A stretch of DNA of 36,064 nucleotides from Parachlorella kessleri (GCA_001598975.1 BBXU01001096.1:1-36064), one strand, 5' to 3'. Positions 1 through 12,344 are shown, counted from the first letter of the stretch. Numbers and translations: made by a program. Notes: a model not told the origin generated them from the sequence alone.

Positions 1-415
1 TTAGGGGGGGAAGAAAGGAGACAAGCTGCAAGCACGCTGGCAGTAACACAATTCAATTTGCACAGAGATATTGGGTGGATCCTACTTGCACCGAAAGAAG
101 GTCCTGCAGAGGTAGCAGTGGCAGCAGTACGTACTGCTCGAGGATGATCATGAGTGATCATTCCTATGATTCGAAAGCTGTGCAAGCCAGGGCAATCATT
201 ACAAGCTTACTGTCTGCAATGCACACGACCAAGGCCAGGTATCAATTCACCAAAAGAGGCTTAGGTTGCTATGCCAAGTGTCCCACTGTTGCAAGGAAGC
301 CTGTTCGTGGAAGGTACAGTGACAACCAACCGGCCCTGCTAAATAACATCAGGGCAACAGAATGCTCAAGCCCACAGACCATATGAATGGTCTTCCTGAT
401 CCCAATAAGGCAGCC
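1..415. other. 3' flank of the first gene, nothing recognised
   Basis: This is the stretch downstream of the stop codon of the minus-strand gene at 416-2250. It begins with a G-rich run at 3-9. Open frames exist on the plus strand (for example 75-386), but they have no recognisable domain and no consistent splice context. It probably holds the 3' UTR of the unknown gene and intergenic DNA. I see no RNA gene, repeat or clear polyadenylation signal. Confidence 0.4.
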
Positions 416-2250
416 TTAGGGCTCTGCTGGCTGCACAAAAACGGAGCTGTCTTCCCGCTGGCGCTTGCGGCCTGTGCCATGGGTTGCGTGGCTGGCAGCT
501 GCCACTGTACCCATGCTACCAGACCCTTCTGCCACGCTGTCTAGCTCCATGCTTTGCAAGGACGATGATGGCGGGCCGTGAAGCCTGCAAGAGGGAGAGG
601 CAAGGATGCAATCGCGACTTGCGGCTCAGGTCAAGCTGAGCAGGGCCTCTGCATTCTCTGAGACAGGCGCTCCATTGTTGGGCGCAGGACTGGCTCTAGT
701 GCATATTGCGTGGTACGAAATGATGGCAACCCTAGCCATCAAGTGTGAAGGAGGAGCCTTGTTCCATCTACAGATGTGGCCGTGGAGAGCTTCATTCCTA
801 CCACCCACCTGCTGGCCTCGCACTCTATCAACAGGCAGTAACTACTGAAGTCAGGGTGGCTTGTTAGCACGGCAAGAGCCGGCCGCAGGTCTCTGGCATC
901 GTCCAGGCCCATGCGCCAGTCGCACCGCTTCAGCACATGCAGCTGTATCCTGGCCATCCGCCGCTGCAGAGCCAACTTTTCCTCCTTTGTGCTGCTGCAC
1001 AGCCAGGGGTCCTTGGCGAGGTAGTCCTCAAGAACATCATCAAGAAAGCCGCGGTATTGGCTTGACCTGCCAGCAACGGCGGAAGCAGGCTATGTTCCAG
1101 GCATGTTGTTATGGTGAGAAGCACGCATGTGATAAGCACTGCTTTGAGGTGGTGGGCAACCTATGTGGGCGAGAGAGACATAGGCAGGACATGCTGGTGC
1201 TGGCTGGACTGCAACAAGCAACCCTACCAAGCCTCCAATATCCAAAGGAGGGTCAGAAGTATTTCTTCGTCCAGCTCCTCGTGGGTGAGCTGGGCACGCT
1301 TCGCTAGCCCATACATGCCTACAGTGGTATGTGCTAAACTTCTGCATGATCTGGTGTCAGGATGCCTGTGCAAGGGAAGCAACTTCGAGCGTACCAGAAG
1401 GCCATACCAGAGGGACCAAGGGGTCTGCATCCCCTTCAGGTCATCATTAAGAGCCATCTGCCCCTCGAGCAGTCAGTGTGCCCACCTGCTAGAGTGTACT
1501 CAGTGCACTGGTACTTGCCGGCGCCGACAGGGTGAATGTCTCGCTCTTCGATAAGGGTTAGTGCAGACGTGAGCAGCGACGATTCCTGCAGATTGTCCAT
1601 AAACGCCGCTGCCAAACGCCCGGAGCTGTTGCTGCTGCTCTTATGAAGGGACTGCTCAGAAGCGTCAGACTGTTGAAAGCGCAGGGTGCACCACTCCCCA
1701 CGCGCTTTACAGAGAGGCTGCTGGTGGGTAACTGGGCTGCTGCTGGCACTGCCAAATGTGCCAGTATAACTCCCAGCAAGACGGGTGAGAGGGCGCAATT
1801 GCGAGGTAGATGAGGGGCGCCAATGCTGCGGCCCTGGGCTGGCGCTGGGTGGTGGAACTTCCGGCCCCGCACCCTGAGCATGTTGGCCCGCCAGTCCGTA
1901 AGCCTGCATGTGTGGTAGCAGCCAGAGGCTTCCTACTTCATTGGGTCGAATACAAGCTCCAGCTGGATTGGGCACTGCGCACCCACCGTGCTGTTTGATC
2001 TATTGAACAGGCCTGCAGCTGAAGTGGTGTTGAGATGCCGCTGCCGCTTGGCTGGCGGTCTGAAGCTGTTTGAGAGGCAGGGGCTCCTGTTATCGTCAAC
2101 AAGGAGAGGAAGCACTCCCTCCAGGCTGCTGTCTGAGCCTGCGCTTGAAGAGGTGGCTGGAGCCTGCTGAGTGCTCGCCTTGCTGGCGTCCAGTCCAGCG
2201 GCGTTTGAGCGGAGCCAAGGTACACTGAACCAGTTGCAGAAGAAGTGCAT
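416..2250 (-). CDS. Unrecognised protein, probably nuclear, about 431 aa, 5 exons
   Basis: I do not recognise the family. A consistent model is exons 2250-1987, 1903-1529, 1457-1228, 1066-809 and 584-416 (TAA), which sums to a multiple of three (431 aa). The last three exons are the best supported: their phases join cleanly and give a charged helical region with ELDEEI, then FLDDVLEDYLAKDPW and RRMARIQLHVLKRCDW. The N-terminal half is low-complexity (Ser, Pro and Gln rich). Two basic clusters, PAKRQR near the N-terminus and GRKRQR near the C-terminus, look like nuclear localisation signals. The exon 2 donor (GTCGGC) is weak and exon 1 may have an upstream partner, so the start is uncertain. 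The gene lies downstream of and parallel to the GH31 gene. Assignment to the nucleus is inference. Confidence 0.55.
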
Positions 2251-2778
2251 GGCCCCTGGCTCTCAGAGCTGATGACCGAAGACGTGGAAATACTGGAACA
2301 AGTAGCTACTATGGCCCATTCATGGAGAAAGGCCACTGTCAAAGCAGGGCTAGCACGAGCCTGGCATTACTCATGCAGAAAGGAGGGAATATCACGAGCT
2401 GCATGCAACCGTGGGTCATTTCATTCATGGCTTCCATAACGATAGTCTCTGGTGCTGTCCCTGGCGAGCTATAAGCCAAATGCTCTTCATAGGAGTAGTT
2501 AGTAGCTGCCTTTCCTGGTGACTGGGCACTTTAGCCTTGTATAGGTAGCCAAAGGTGTAACAATCAACACTGCTGACCACAAGAAGATGTCTGACAACGT
2601 CTGATACTGGCCTAACAAGCCCTTGCGATAAAGTGTGCTTGGAGCTTGTAAGAGGTCCTGATTGCTGTAAACGGGCAAGAATCCGGGGTGCAGGGAGCCG
2701 TGCAGGAACAGAATCCACAGCGCTGCCTTGAAAGCACAACAAGCGACTACTAGTAAACTGCAACCTCACTGTTGCAAA
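2251..2778. other. Intergenic stretch between two minus-strand genes
   Basis: About 530 bp separate the GH31 stop from the proposed start of the unknown gene. It should contain the 3' UTR of the first and the promoter, and possibly an upstream exon, of the second. A minus-strand open frame at 2425-2769 has no ATG at its start and no recognisable domain. No TATA box or repeat stands out. Confidence 0.35.
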
Positions 2779-5700
2779 CTAGGCACTGAGGACTGGGTTA
2801 AGTCCCACGGTACTGGGTGACGCCCAAGTCACCCTGAGGGCATACGGGCACTCCAGCTGCAGGTGCAGCGCCTTGAGGTCCAGCTTAATGCCATGTCCAT
2901 CCGATGACACCTGCAACCAAGTCAGTAGCTCAAGGATGGCCAGCAGTCACCAGGGCAGTGGCTGCAGCATCCCCACAGCCTTATGTCAGGCGCAGTTGCG
3001 ACAAACATCACCCCAGGTAATAACACTGCAAGGCTGACATGTGGCCTGGCTTTTGCACAGCCCCTGAGAGGACCCCATGAGTAGCCGCATTGCCTCACAA
3101 TGATGGCAGCCGCTTACCTCAGCCATGTTGAGCTTGCTGCGCTGCACCACTTGGTAGCTGCTGCAGCTCTTGTCATGGACTAGCACCTCCACCAGTGCAT
3201 TCTCTGCCCCGGCCTGCCAGCCCCACACCTCAACTCCGTCGAGAAGGGGCCACTCCCAGCCCCCGAAGGCGCTGTCGGAGTCGCAAGCGGCTTCCTGCAC
3301 AAGCTGAAGCCATGCGTGACAGACATCTTGTTCATGCAATGCAGCTCAGCCTGTTATGATACCTGAGGGGCCGGCCTGCCTGTCAATCACGCCACAGCCT
3401 GACATGATCATGTTCCCAAAAAACTGTGTATGGCACAGGCTAGACATCCTGTGTTTGCGCGTAAGTATTTGCAAGCACATGGCTGGTCAGGACTCTGTCC
3501 CTTGCCTGGTCTGGGCGCCCAAAGTGTAGGTCAACTTGCGCTTGGTAGCGGTTGCCCACTGGGTTGTAGCCGATGGAGGTGTTGAAGGTCAGGAAGTTGC
3601 AGGGGGAGTTGCCAACCTAGGCAGGAGGAAATGGCAGTCCGCAGGTATTTGAACATGGCAGCCAGGGCGAGAGACTCACAGGCAGGACAGTATAAGCCAT
3701 CCTGTACGTCCAGGCTGTAGCGGTCTGGTCGCCGAGCCAAACTAACGAGTACCAGGAGGCGGCCCCCTGCCTGGCCCAGTGACTGCAACAGTACCACTGC
3801 TGCCTGTGGGCAGCAACAGTGTGCCAGCCTGTGCCCCAGGATGCCCTTGGGGCCCTCGACCCAGCCACCACGACAGAAGGAGCCTGCACCTGCCCACCCA
3901 GCCTCACTCACCTCAATCGACTCCCCATCATCATTATAGACGTGCCCAGCCACCCCCACTGCCAAATGCTGCAGGCTGTGCTTGCGAGGCTCCCCGCCAG
4001 TCACCGCCTCAGGCAGGGCGACCACCACTGTCAGGGGGCTGCGCTTGACTTGGGTGGTGGTCATGCCGCCCTGCTGCATGGCCAGGGCTGTGCCCCCCAG
4101 CATGTGCACAGGGATGGTGCCCAGAGGAGCATCTAGCTTCACGGTACGCCCACCCTCCCTACATACCAGGAGACATGCAGGGGCTGGCGGGACAGGCTTG
4201 GACTTGTGGGCAAGTGCTTTGTGGGTAGGCAGCGGTAGCAAGCCGGGATGGGTACACAATAGTGAGAGGAAAAGCCAGCAGTGCACAGCACCGACTGTAA
4301 TAGACAGCAACGGTATGCGTGGCAACGTGCGGCGGTCCACACAGCCCAAGTTAGCAGCACGCTAGCAGCATCGCAGGCCAGAACTGGGTGTGGGAAGGTC
4401 AGACAGCAGAAGCAGGTGCAGCAAAATGACCAAAAGCAATAAACAAAGGACACTTCCTGAGCCAGGGCTGGGAGGACATCGATTTGTGACAAGTAATCCC
4501 ACAGTTTATGGCAGCGCGCCCACCTGGCATCAACTACGTCTTGTTTGTCCCACAGGCTGTACCAGCGCCCAGCCGGGAAGTAGCCTTCAACGGCATTCGC
4601 GCCTTCCTCCAGCACTGGGGTGACCAGCAGGGACTTGCCAACCATGAACTGCCTGCAAGCAAGGGTGCGGCACAACAGTGGTAATAGTGAGTGCCAGCCT
4701 GGTGGGACGAGACAAAGGGATTACAGCAGATATTGCTGGCAGGTGGTTGCTTTGTGACACCAGGGCGGGAGTAGAAGGCGGGCAGGCAGGCAGGCAGGCA
4801 GGCTCTGCCTTGCGTGGCTTGCCAGCTCGCCTGCTAATCTTGTGGGTGTCCGGGTCTTTGGGGAAGTTCATGAAGAGCGGGCGCATCACCGGCGCCCCAG
4901 TCTCACGGGCGGTCCTGAACTGTGTGTACAAGAACGGCAGCAGGCGGTAGCGCAGGCCCAGCACCCGCCGGGCAGTCTCCGCTACCTTCGGCCAGCGATA
5001 CAGCTCCTGCAGTGGTAAGAGTTTGCAAAAATGAGTTGTATCGATTGGATACATGTGAGATATTCTGTTGCATGTCTGCCCTGGGCTGAGAGGGAGGTGC
5101 CAAAGGTATGCTTTCGCGCCATGCTCGCAAGTGCTTCATGCTTCGTGTCCCCCTCTACCAGACACCTAGGAGCCGCTGCTGGGGTCAGTAGCCTCAGGCG
5201 TGCAGGCAGGTCTCATTAACATCGCGGTTGAACATATCAAAAACCTCTGCACACCAGAACGCCTATGTACAGATCTGGGTGGGGTGCCCCCATGAGCAGT
5301 ACCATTGAGGAGGCACAGACATTCTCGCGCACCTGGTAGCCGCTGTGCAGGTCAGAGTGATCCCTGGCGAGGGGCATGAAGGCACCCGCAGCAATCCAGC
5401 GGGAGCACAACTCCTCATTGGTGTCACCTTGGAAGCCACACAAGTCATTCCCGCCTGCCACAGGCCAATAAACACACCAGAAGGGTATGAGGTAGGTGAG
5501 GGATGACATGCAGGCCATGCCAGAGGGAGGCCAAGCAGTCGGGAACAATTGGCCAAAAGGACGCGGCCATGCGGCAAGGATGGGCATACAGCCAGTGTCT
5601 CGACGGTTCCAGGTTGATCCAGGGCTGACTGGAACATTGCAGGTGCGACAGGTGGGCAGGGAGGCTCACCCATAGGGATGCCAAAGAGCCCAATGTTCAT

Positions 5701-8700
5701 GACGCCAGGCAGTGACCAGACCAGGTCATGCCACCTACAGGAGAGCAGCTGACACAAACTGTTATTTGGATTTTGCAGCAGGTAGTACACGCAGCGGGTG
5801 ACAGCTGTGCACCGTGAGGAATAGGTGCCAGGAATGCGCCACAACCGCATGTCAAAACTTCAGGTAGGATTTCCCGTTGCCCTGGCAGGACGACCGTGGG
5901 CAAGAACAGTATACAAGGCTGACAGCTGCCGGCTGAGCAGCGCAGAGCATGCTGACACGACGGTCCACTGTGGACTTCAGGCTTACGTGGCTGCATTGTC
6001 GCCGGTCCAGTGGGCACCATAGGCTCCCAGGCCGGTGAAGGAGGCCCTGCGGGGTGCAGGCAGGCAGGCAGGTAGGGAGGCAGGCAGGCAGCACAGTCTC
6101 AAGCCTTTCTGGTAAGCTCTCTTACGGACAGATTGACTGACACTCTCCCTACCATGCCTGGCGCCGCCAGGTCAGCCATACAGCACTGGTCCCATGGGAA
6201 CAGTAGCGGCGCACGTTAGAAAGCTTTCCAGCGGAGGTGGAAGCTAGGCCCAATCCGCCTCCATCAGTGATTCTGTCCAACCTGACAAGGCTTTACTCCT
6301 ACCCACGGTGCTGCTAGATGACAGCACATGCCACAGGTTGGCCCCACCTGCTCAATATGAAGGGTCGCTTGCCGCGGATGGCCTGCACCGCCTCGGCCGT
6401 GGTCTTGATCTCACTGAGGCCGTACAGGTTGTGGGTGTTGTACTGCAGGTCGCCGTTGTGATGGTATGCCAGCACAGACATGGACTGCGGGCACCCACAA
6501 GCATTGACGTGATGCTATAGGACTGGAGGAAAGACCGCGCAAGGTACACGGCGAGTTGTAGGCACACACGGCCCATCCCATCGCAGCAGGCTGGCAGACT
6601 TGTCAGCCAACCGACTCTCTGCAGCTCGAGCGGAAGAAGCCTGGAAGGGCTCACGGGCCACCCTACACAGAAGCGCCCCAGCGCACACCCAGCCTTCCGT
6701 CCCTCCTTCCGCGCTAGCCAGCCAGCCAGCCAACCCTGGCTCTCCACCTTGGTGCCCAGCGGCAGGCGCTGCAGGTAGTTGGCGATCTGGTAGGGCGGGT
6801 CCAGCAGCCGCTTCTGGGTGGCGTTCAGGCCCTCCACGGGCGGGCAGTCCAGCTGGCACACCCAGGGCGGGTCGTCACGCAGCTCGGCCCGGGAGATGGG
6901 GCGGTCGGGGGCGGCACCGACCTGGCCTGCAGATTGATAGGGACGCAGAATCAAAGGCTAGTACCGGGAGGCGTGGCCAGATGTTGTTAACTGGCCTACT
7001 GGGAGGCAGTGGCCGGGTAACAGAGGTCACAGGCAATATGTGGGACATAGTGGCCGCCCTTGGTAATGGTTTGGCTGGGAAGTACGGTATGGTACTAGCA
7101 CGAGAGTCGTGTACACGGAGCCCCAAGGAAGTCTTCACCTGTGCCCACTCTTTACATAGCCCAGCGGCGGCAACACTTGCCTGGATGCCGGAGATGGCAA
7201 ACGTCCCCTGTACAGAAGTTGGACACCTGCAACACAGCATTTCCCCAGTTTACCAGAAAGAATTTGAGCCTTGCCATCAGCCATACACGATTGTCGCACT
7301 TACATGGCTGCTAGGCTACCACAGTGCAGGTTGTCGCCTTACCTCGTCCATGTCTATCCAAATGCCGTCCCTGCACCCAGCATGAGCCAAAGGGCTGACA
7401 GCTTTGCTACACATGTAGGCACAGTCCCTGCGATGCCTTCCCATCAACAGTTCTTGGCTTGTTGTAACATCTACTAGTCCCAACCAGGACAGTGCACGCA
7501 GGAGGCCCTGTTGGCACCATCAGTGGGCCAGGGTTGAAGTCATGCAGATTGCTGTATGCAGTGCTTGCTTCCTTCACACGAATGTGCAGGCAGGGGTAGG
7601 GGAGCCCACCCACCAGGGCACCAAGCCGTGGTGCTCCTTCAGGAGCTGTGAGAAGAAGTCCTGTGCCTTGGGGTCGAAGAAATCTGGGAAGTGGCAGGCC
7701 CCTGGCCACACCTGCAGGCAAGCTTCAGGCGAGAAATGTCGTACGCATACACTACAAGCTGAGCATGCAGAAAGTCAGCACTGAAGGATCCAATGCAAGC
7801 TGTGGGCGCCTTTTGCGCAGGAACTCCTAGCAGCAGACAAAGAGGACTCGCAATCGACCAGGCGGCTGGGCTCTATGAAACACGGCAAGGTAGCAGCGCA
7901 ACGGGGCTGCAATAACGCATGCAAAGTCAGGGACAGAGTTGGCACAGACGTACTCTACCCCATTTACCCTATGCTGATCTACAAACTCCACTCACCAATT
8001 ATCCACAGAAGCCCACTCACCCATCCCAGGTAGGGCTCCCCATTGACTCCCCGCATGAACACATCCTGCTCCAGGCCTCTGTCATAGGGCACGTAACCCT
8101 TGTCCACCTTGATCCCCGGGTCAACAATGGGCACCCACTTCTGGCCCTGGTCGTGCAGCTTGGCCACAAAGCGCTGCAGGCATCCGGCAGGGCGGAGAGT
8201 CACAGGTAGAACACCAAGTAGTTCGGCAGCAGGAGGGCCATACAAGAATCTGGCACCAGTCTCGATAGTCTAAAACTATCTGATGCTGGAATTCCCATGG
8301 TAATCGCAGCAGAGCATGCAGGAGTCTGAATGTTAGCAGAGGTACAAAGCCCTCCCCTGCTATGCAAGGGTGGTATCGCCACCAGGGCAGACCCCCACCT
8401 GCATCTCTGGCAGGGGGAAGTTCTTGGGGTGGAAGGTGAAGTCGCGCCAGCCATCCACTGCAGACAGGCGCACACCACCGACACTCACCCTCCTTGCTGG
8501 CTGCTGCTGCTGCTAGTGTACAGCCTGCAGCACCTCGTCACCACGCTTTTGTGCTACCACCACCTTGCTGCTGCTGGCGGTGCTGCGACAATCATTACGA
8601 ACTCTGGCTCGCCTAACTCTGCGCTCCCCTTCCAGCCAGCTGGGCGTGCCCATGCCGTGCCCAGCAGCACGCCTGTCAGTGTGGACAGGCTGGGTGATTA

Positions 8701-11700
8701 ACTGACCGGAGGACGTGCATCCAACTGTATGAGTCCGACTTACTATGGTCTATGTCAGTCCAAATGGTTTCCAGTGGGATCTGTGCTGCCGAGTAGTTGG
8801 CCACCACCTCCTCCACCTCCCACACAGTCTTGTAGCCTGCAGACCAAACATGATAGCAGCGAACGAGCTGTCAGTGAGTTGGGTGGGTGGGGGTGGATGG
8901 CTGGTGCAGGGACAGAGGTGACCCAATGAAGCGGCAGGCGCGGTTCGATGGTGAAGTCACCACAGTGGTTGGAAGTTCATCCCTCCAGGTGTGTCGGCTG
9001 CTGGCTCAGCTTCCCCAACAAGCAAACAGGCTGGCACAGCATGCAAATGGTAACATAAATGGCTCCCAGGACCCCAGGGGAGGGGACCATCTGACAACGC
9101 GCCCGTTTGCAGCTGCCGCCTGCCAGGCGCAGGCAATCCCGGGGCGGGTGCGGCAAGAGTAACTGCTTGCCGTGCCGCCAGAACACTCACCGTACCTGCA
9201 AGGAGCACCAAGTCATGGCTCGGGCCACCTAGGGGACCAAGAAAGCCGGCCATGTGAAACATGGCAAGCAAGCAAGCAACTATTGCAACTCTAGTGAGCG
9301 CATCGGAGGCACCCTTTCCCTACCACAGGTACAGCAGGGTGCCAGCACAACCCCTTATCGCCTCCATCTGTCAAACGTCAAGAACTATCATGAGCTGGTT
9401 GCAGTGTACCCCATAACCTGCCCTCTGCAACGACTTGAGCACCCCTTGCCACGCGCTGCCCGCGGTTCCCTTACAGCACCGACCCAATCCAGGCTTGCAC
9501 CAGCGTTACAGCTGGCACTTACTTGCACTGGTGGAAGCCGAGGGTCCAGTAGGGGATCATGGCTGGGCGGCCCACCACATACGTGAAGTGGTCCATCACG
9601 TCCAGGGGGCTGGGACCCATGAAGATGAACTGCACCACCGCAAAAAGCGCGCCACGGTGCGGGAATGCTGTATTTTGTGTTTGTTTATGTGTGGGTGGGG
9701 TGGTCTTATCTAGCGTGCTTGCAGCCCATGCTCTTCGCACTTGAGCAGCCATTTTACGGCTTGTGCTGTCCCTGGCGCATGAGCCACTGGCGGAAGAAGC
9801 CCAGCCTGGGCGGCGCCCCAACCACAAAGGAATGCCGTCGCAAGATAGTATTCTCAGCCAGCCATCCAGGTTGATGTCCCTCCCAACTCACCAGGTCGAA
9901 GACGCCGCCTATCGCCCGCCAGCTCACCCTGTCCTCTGTGGCAACAATGTCCATGCCATTGCTGTTGAACAAGAGCGCGCCCCAGGAGGAGCCGTCTGCG
10001 GGGAAAGCCGGGCAAAGCAGCCAGGGTGAAAGGTTGCCGGGGGCAGGGTGCTTGGCGGCTGGCCAGTGCAAGCCACTAGGGAGTCTAGGGAGTTGCCCGA
10101 CCTTGGGACAGCACCGGACATGACTTGGGAGGCTCGGCATGGGACCCCCGACCTCCCTGACCCAACAAACCCAGCCTGCAAGGCACTTGCATGGTCCGAG
10201 GCTGCCAATGTGTGCTTGGGTGGCAGCCAGGGGGCGTCCCCCCTGTCACTGGCACCAACCCACCTCCGGACCCCCTTGGGAGTTTATGAAGGTAAACTTG
10301 GCAGCTAGCTTAGCCAGCTAGCTTGCCATGAGGGCCACTCCCCATCTACAGGCCCGCCATCATGGCTCGCTACGTCACTCCCTACTCTCCCCAGCCAGCC
10401 AGTAGGCAGGGCTGAGCCACACTTCCTCACCCCCCGCCCACCACCAGGCCAGACCACAGGGGATATCCCACGTGCAGACTGCTGCCGCTGACTCACCCTC
10501 CTCCACAGCCAGCACAAAGGGGTGGGCGCCGTACATGTTCTGCAGCAGGAACGTGGGCCCCAGGTCATGGCCCCACAGCGTGAGGGGCAGGCCGTTGCGG
10601 GGCAGGTGCAGGGTCTCGGAGGAGCGCTCCCCCGCGCCAAACAGGGTGGCCTTGCCGTCCACCCAGCTGGTCAGCTCTAGGTACTGATCCTGCAAGGGCA
10701 GGAAGGTATGCGCACGCTGACCACTTGCAGGTGTCGGACAGGGTGCCTCCCTGCCATCCGGATGGTAACCCCATCGCATGCTCCCTACAAATCACCCCTG
10801 TCGCAAATAAGCCTATTCAGGTAGAGTGCCCAGGCAGCATGGGATATGGGACATGCAAGCTGCGTGGCCTGTTCCACGCAAGGTTGCCTAAGAGGTTACC
10901 TAAAGCTTATAGAGCAGTGAACATCGCCAAAAAGGTGGGCAGTCCTAGCAGGAGGGCCACGCCCGCTGGGGGTAGGCCCACGTGAGCAAGGCAGGCCTGG
11001 CATCCACCCCTGGCTGGCTTACCTTGAAGACCAGGCGGGTGCCGGTGGTGTCAAAGACTGCCCTGCCGCCCTTGCCCCTCCGCGACACCTTAAACGAGAA
11101 GGGGTCCCGGGTGTAGGAGAGGTCGTATAGCCTGCTGCCTCGCCCTGCCGGGCTGCGGCTCTTGGCTGCTGCGGAGCCTGCGGGAATGCGGTGTGGGAGA
11201 AGAGGGCATGGCCGGACAGCAGAAGAGGTGCCACACTAGACCAACACAGCCGCTGAACTCACACAGGGAGGGTTGAGGTAAAGACACAAGCCAAGATGGA
11301 CGGGAGGCACCCGGGGGCTGCTGCACACCACAACAGTCTGAGCAGGCATGAAGGATCGTCGACAGACCGTTGAGCTGGATATCCTAGCTTCGACATCTCT
11401 CCAGCAATTGGCTAGCCCAGTGAGCAGGCAGGCCCTGTGCTTGCCTCCAGCCCAGCCCGCCTCACCATTCAAAACCTCTGAGGCGAAGAGCCAGGTGGGG
11501 ATCTCCCAGCGCTTCTGCCGCGCATCTGTGATCTTCACCCGCAGGATGGACCCCGACACCTGCTCCAGGCTCACCCTGGCCATCTCAATATCTGGCCCCA
11601 GCTCCTTCTGAGTGCTCTGGGTGAGCTCCAGGCTGCCCTCCAGCCCGCCGCCATCCCCTGCTGCACGCAAGGGTGGAGTGAAGATGGCCACAGTATTCAT

Positions 11701-12344
11701 GAGCCCAGGATCAGTTGCGTCCGTGCAACTGAGGTGCAGATGGAGCGCTCATATGATTCACGCGGGGAGGCAGCGGGCGCAGGTTTCCTATATAGGACCA
11801 ATGTTCTTGCTGGAGCATGCCACATGGACGCATGGGGGCGGGAGCACAGCAGCGCCCTCACATGGGAGGAAGGAAAGTAGTTCAGGGTCCTAAAACCCAC
11901 GGGAGCAGCAACATGCACACCTCGCACATCGATGTTGGTGAAGCGATACTCGCTGGCTGCATTGTTGGGGTGGAAGCACCAGGGCAGGTCCACACTGGGG
12001 GCCCCCTTGAATTCAGCGGGCACCCAGCAGCAGCCCTTGTCCTCACACACGTCCTGGGTGATGCCAACATACCCTGCGACAGGGGTTGCAGTGCATGTGG
12101 CACGCGTCGTGATCTGCTGTTCCGGCAGGGGTACTGCGGCTACAAAGTGAGTGCCTCCAGGGGATGCAGGATGCGGAATACTACCGGGGTTGGCAGGTCG
12201 GTACAAAAGACAAGTGCAAACACAAATCAGCCGGGGCTTACCACAGTCCACTCTTGGGCCTGCAAAGTAGCAGTGGCCCTCTTCGGCGGCACAAGCCCCA
12301 GCCAAGGCCAGCCCCAGTGCCACCACCAAAGCTCGCCACATCAT
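2779..12344 (-). CDS. Secreted GH31 alpha-glucosidase with N-terminal trefoil domain, ~1033 aa, 26 exons
   Basis: This is a family GH31 retaining exo-alpha-glucosidase that releases glucose from maltose, malto-oligosaccharides or starch ends, probably in the vacuole or outside the cell. The ATG at 12344 opens a hydrophobic signal peptide ([15 protein letters not shown]). A six-cysteine P-type trefoil follows (about residues 25-75; [13 protein letters not shown]). The (beta/alpha)8 barrel carries the WIDMDEVSNF signature with nucleophile Asp479 and HWTGDN with acid/base Asp619. The C-terminal beta domains end in [10 protein letters not shown]. Exon starts, descending: 12344, 12073, 11660, 11177, 10689, 9995, 9629, 9195, 8836, 8457, 8173, 7711, 7370, 7226, 6926, 6484, 6046, 5734, 5454, 5006, 4652, 4158, 3782, 3616, 3294 and 2910 (TAG at 2781-2779). 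All phases join. Odd points are a 5-nt exon and several GC-AG introns. Exons 23-24 are the least certain. Alpha-xylosidase activity is a less likely alternative. Confidence 0.9.
3295..3505 (-). other. Candidate GC-AG intron 24 of the GH31 gene
   Basis: The proposed donor is GACCAG|GCAAGG and the acceptor is TGTGCAG|GAAGCC, both phase 0. It links a weakly conserved segment ([12 protein letters not shown]) to the clearly GH31-like C-terminal segment DGVEVWGWQ. The exon before it is not securely identified, so this site is tentative. Confidence 0.45.
4653..4830 (-). other. GC-AG intron 20 of the GH31 gene
   Basis: The exon ends AGCAG|GCGAGC and the next begins TTGCAG|GCAGTTC. The join is phase 2 and gives [15 protein letters not shown], which matches the family pattern of I-x-x-Q-F followed by a GK turn. 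There is no GT close to the required position. The intron carries a CAGG tetranucleotide tract (4781-4802). Confidence 0.75.
4781..4802. repeat. CAGG tetranucleotide microsatellite in GH31 intron 20
   Basis: A perfect run of about five and a half GGCA units lies in the intron, about 30 bases after the GC donor at 4830/4829. On the transcribed strand it reads TGCC. Confidence 0.85.
6057..6091. repeat. Interrupted CAGG repeat at the 3' end of GH31 intron 16
   Basis: CAGG units with one interruption (GTAGGGAGG) lie immediately upstream, in the transcribed sense, of the acceptor at 6048-6047. In the sense strand this is a CCTG/TGCC tract, so it forms the pyrimidine-rich stretch of that acceptor. 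Confidence 0.8.
6927..7180 (-). other. GC-AG intron 14 of the GH31 gene
   Basis: The donor reads CCAG|GCAAGTG and the acceptor CTGCAG|GCC. No GT donor in the right phase is available after the exon encoding [11 protein letters not shown]. Splicing here joins phase 1 to phase 1 and leads into the conserved downstream segment [14 protein letters not shown] is the classical strong context for a U2-type GC donor. Confidence 0.8.
9191..9195 (-). other. 5-nt microexon (GTACG) of the GH31 gene
   Basis: On the minus strand the five bases GTACG sit between the acceptor TTGCAG and the donor GTGAGT. The preceding exon (9629-9523) ends in phase 2 with AA before GTAAGT, and the following exon (8836-8744) begins with GC in phase 1. 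Only inclusion of these five bases keeps the frame. It produces K337-Y338-G339, giving the GH31-conserved order H-Q-C-K-Y-G-Y-K. Joining the neighbours directly shifts the frame and loses the conserved block. Confidence 0.85.

Noticed and set aside
3531..4349. A 272-codon minus-strand open frame as a single GH31 exon
   Set aside because: Only 4158-3912 and probably 3782-3708 in it match the family; the rest reads through introns and the wrong frame after 3620.
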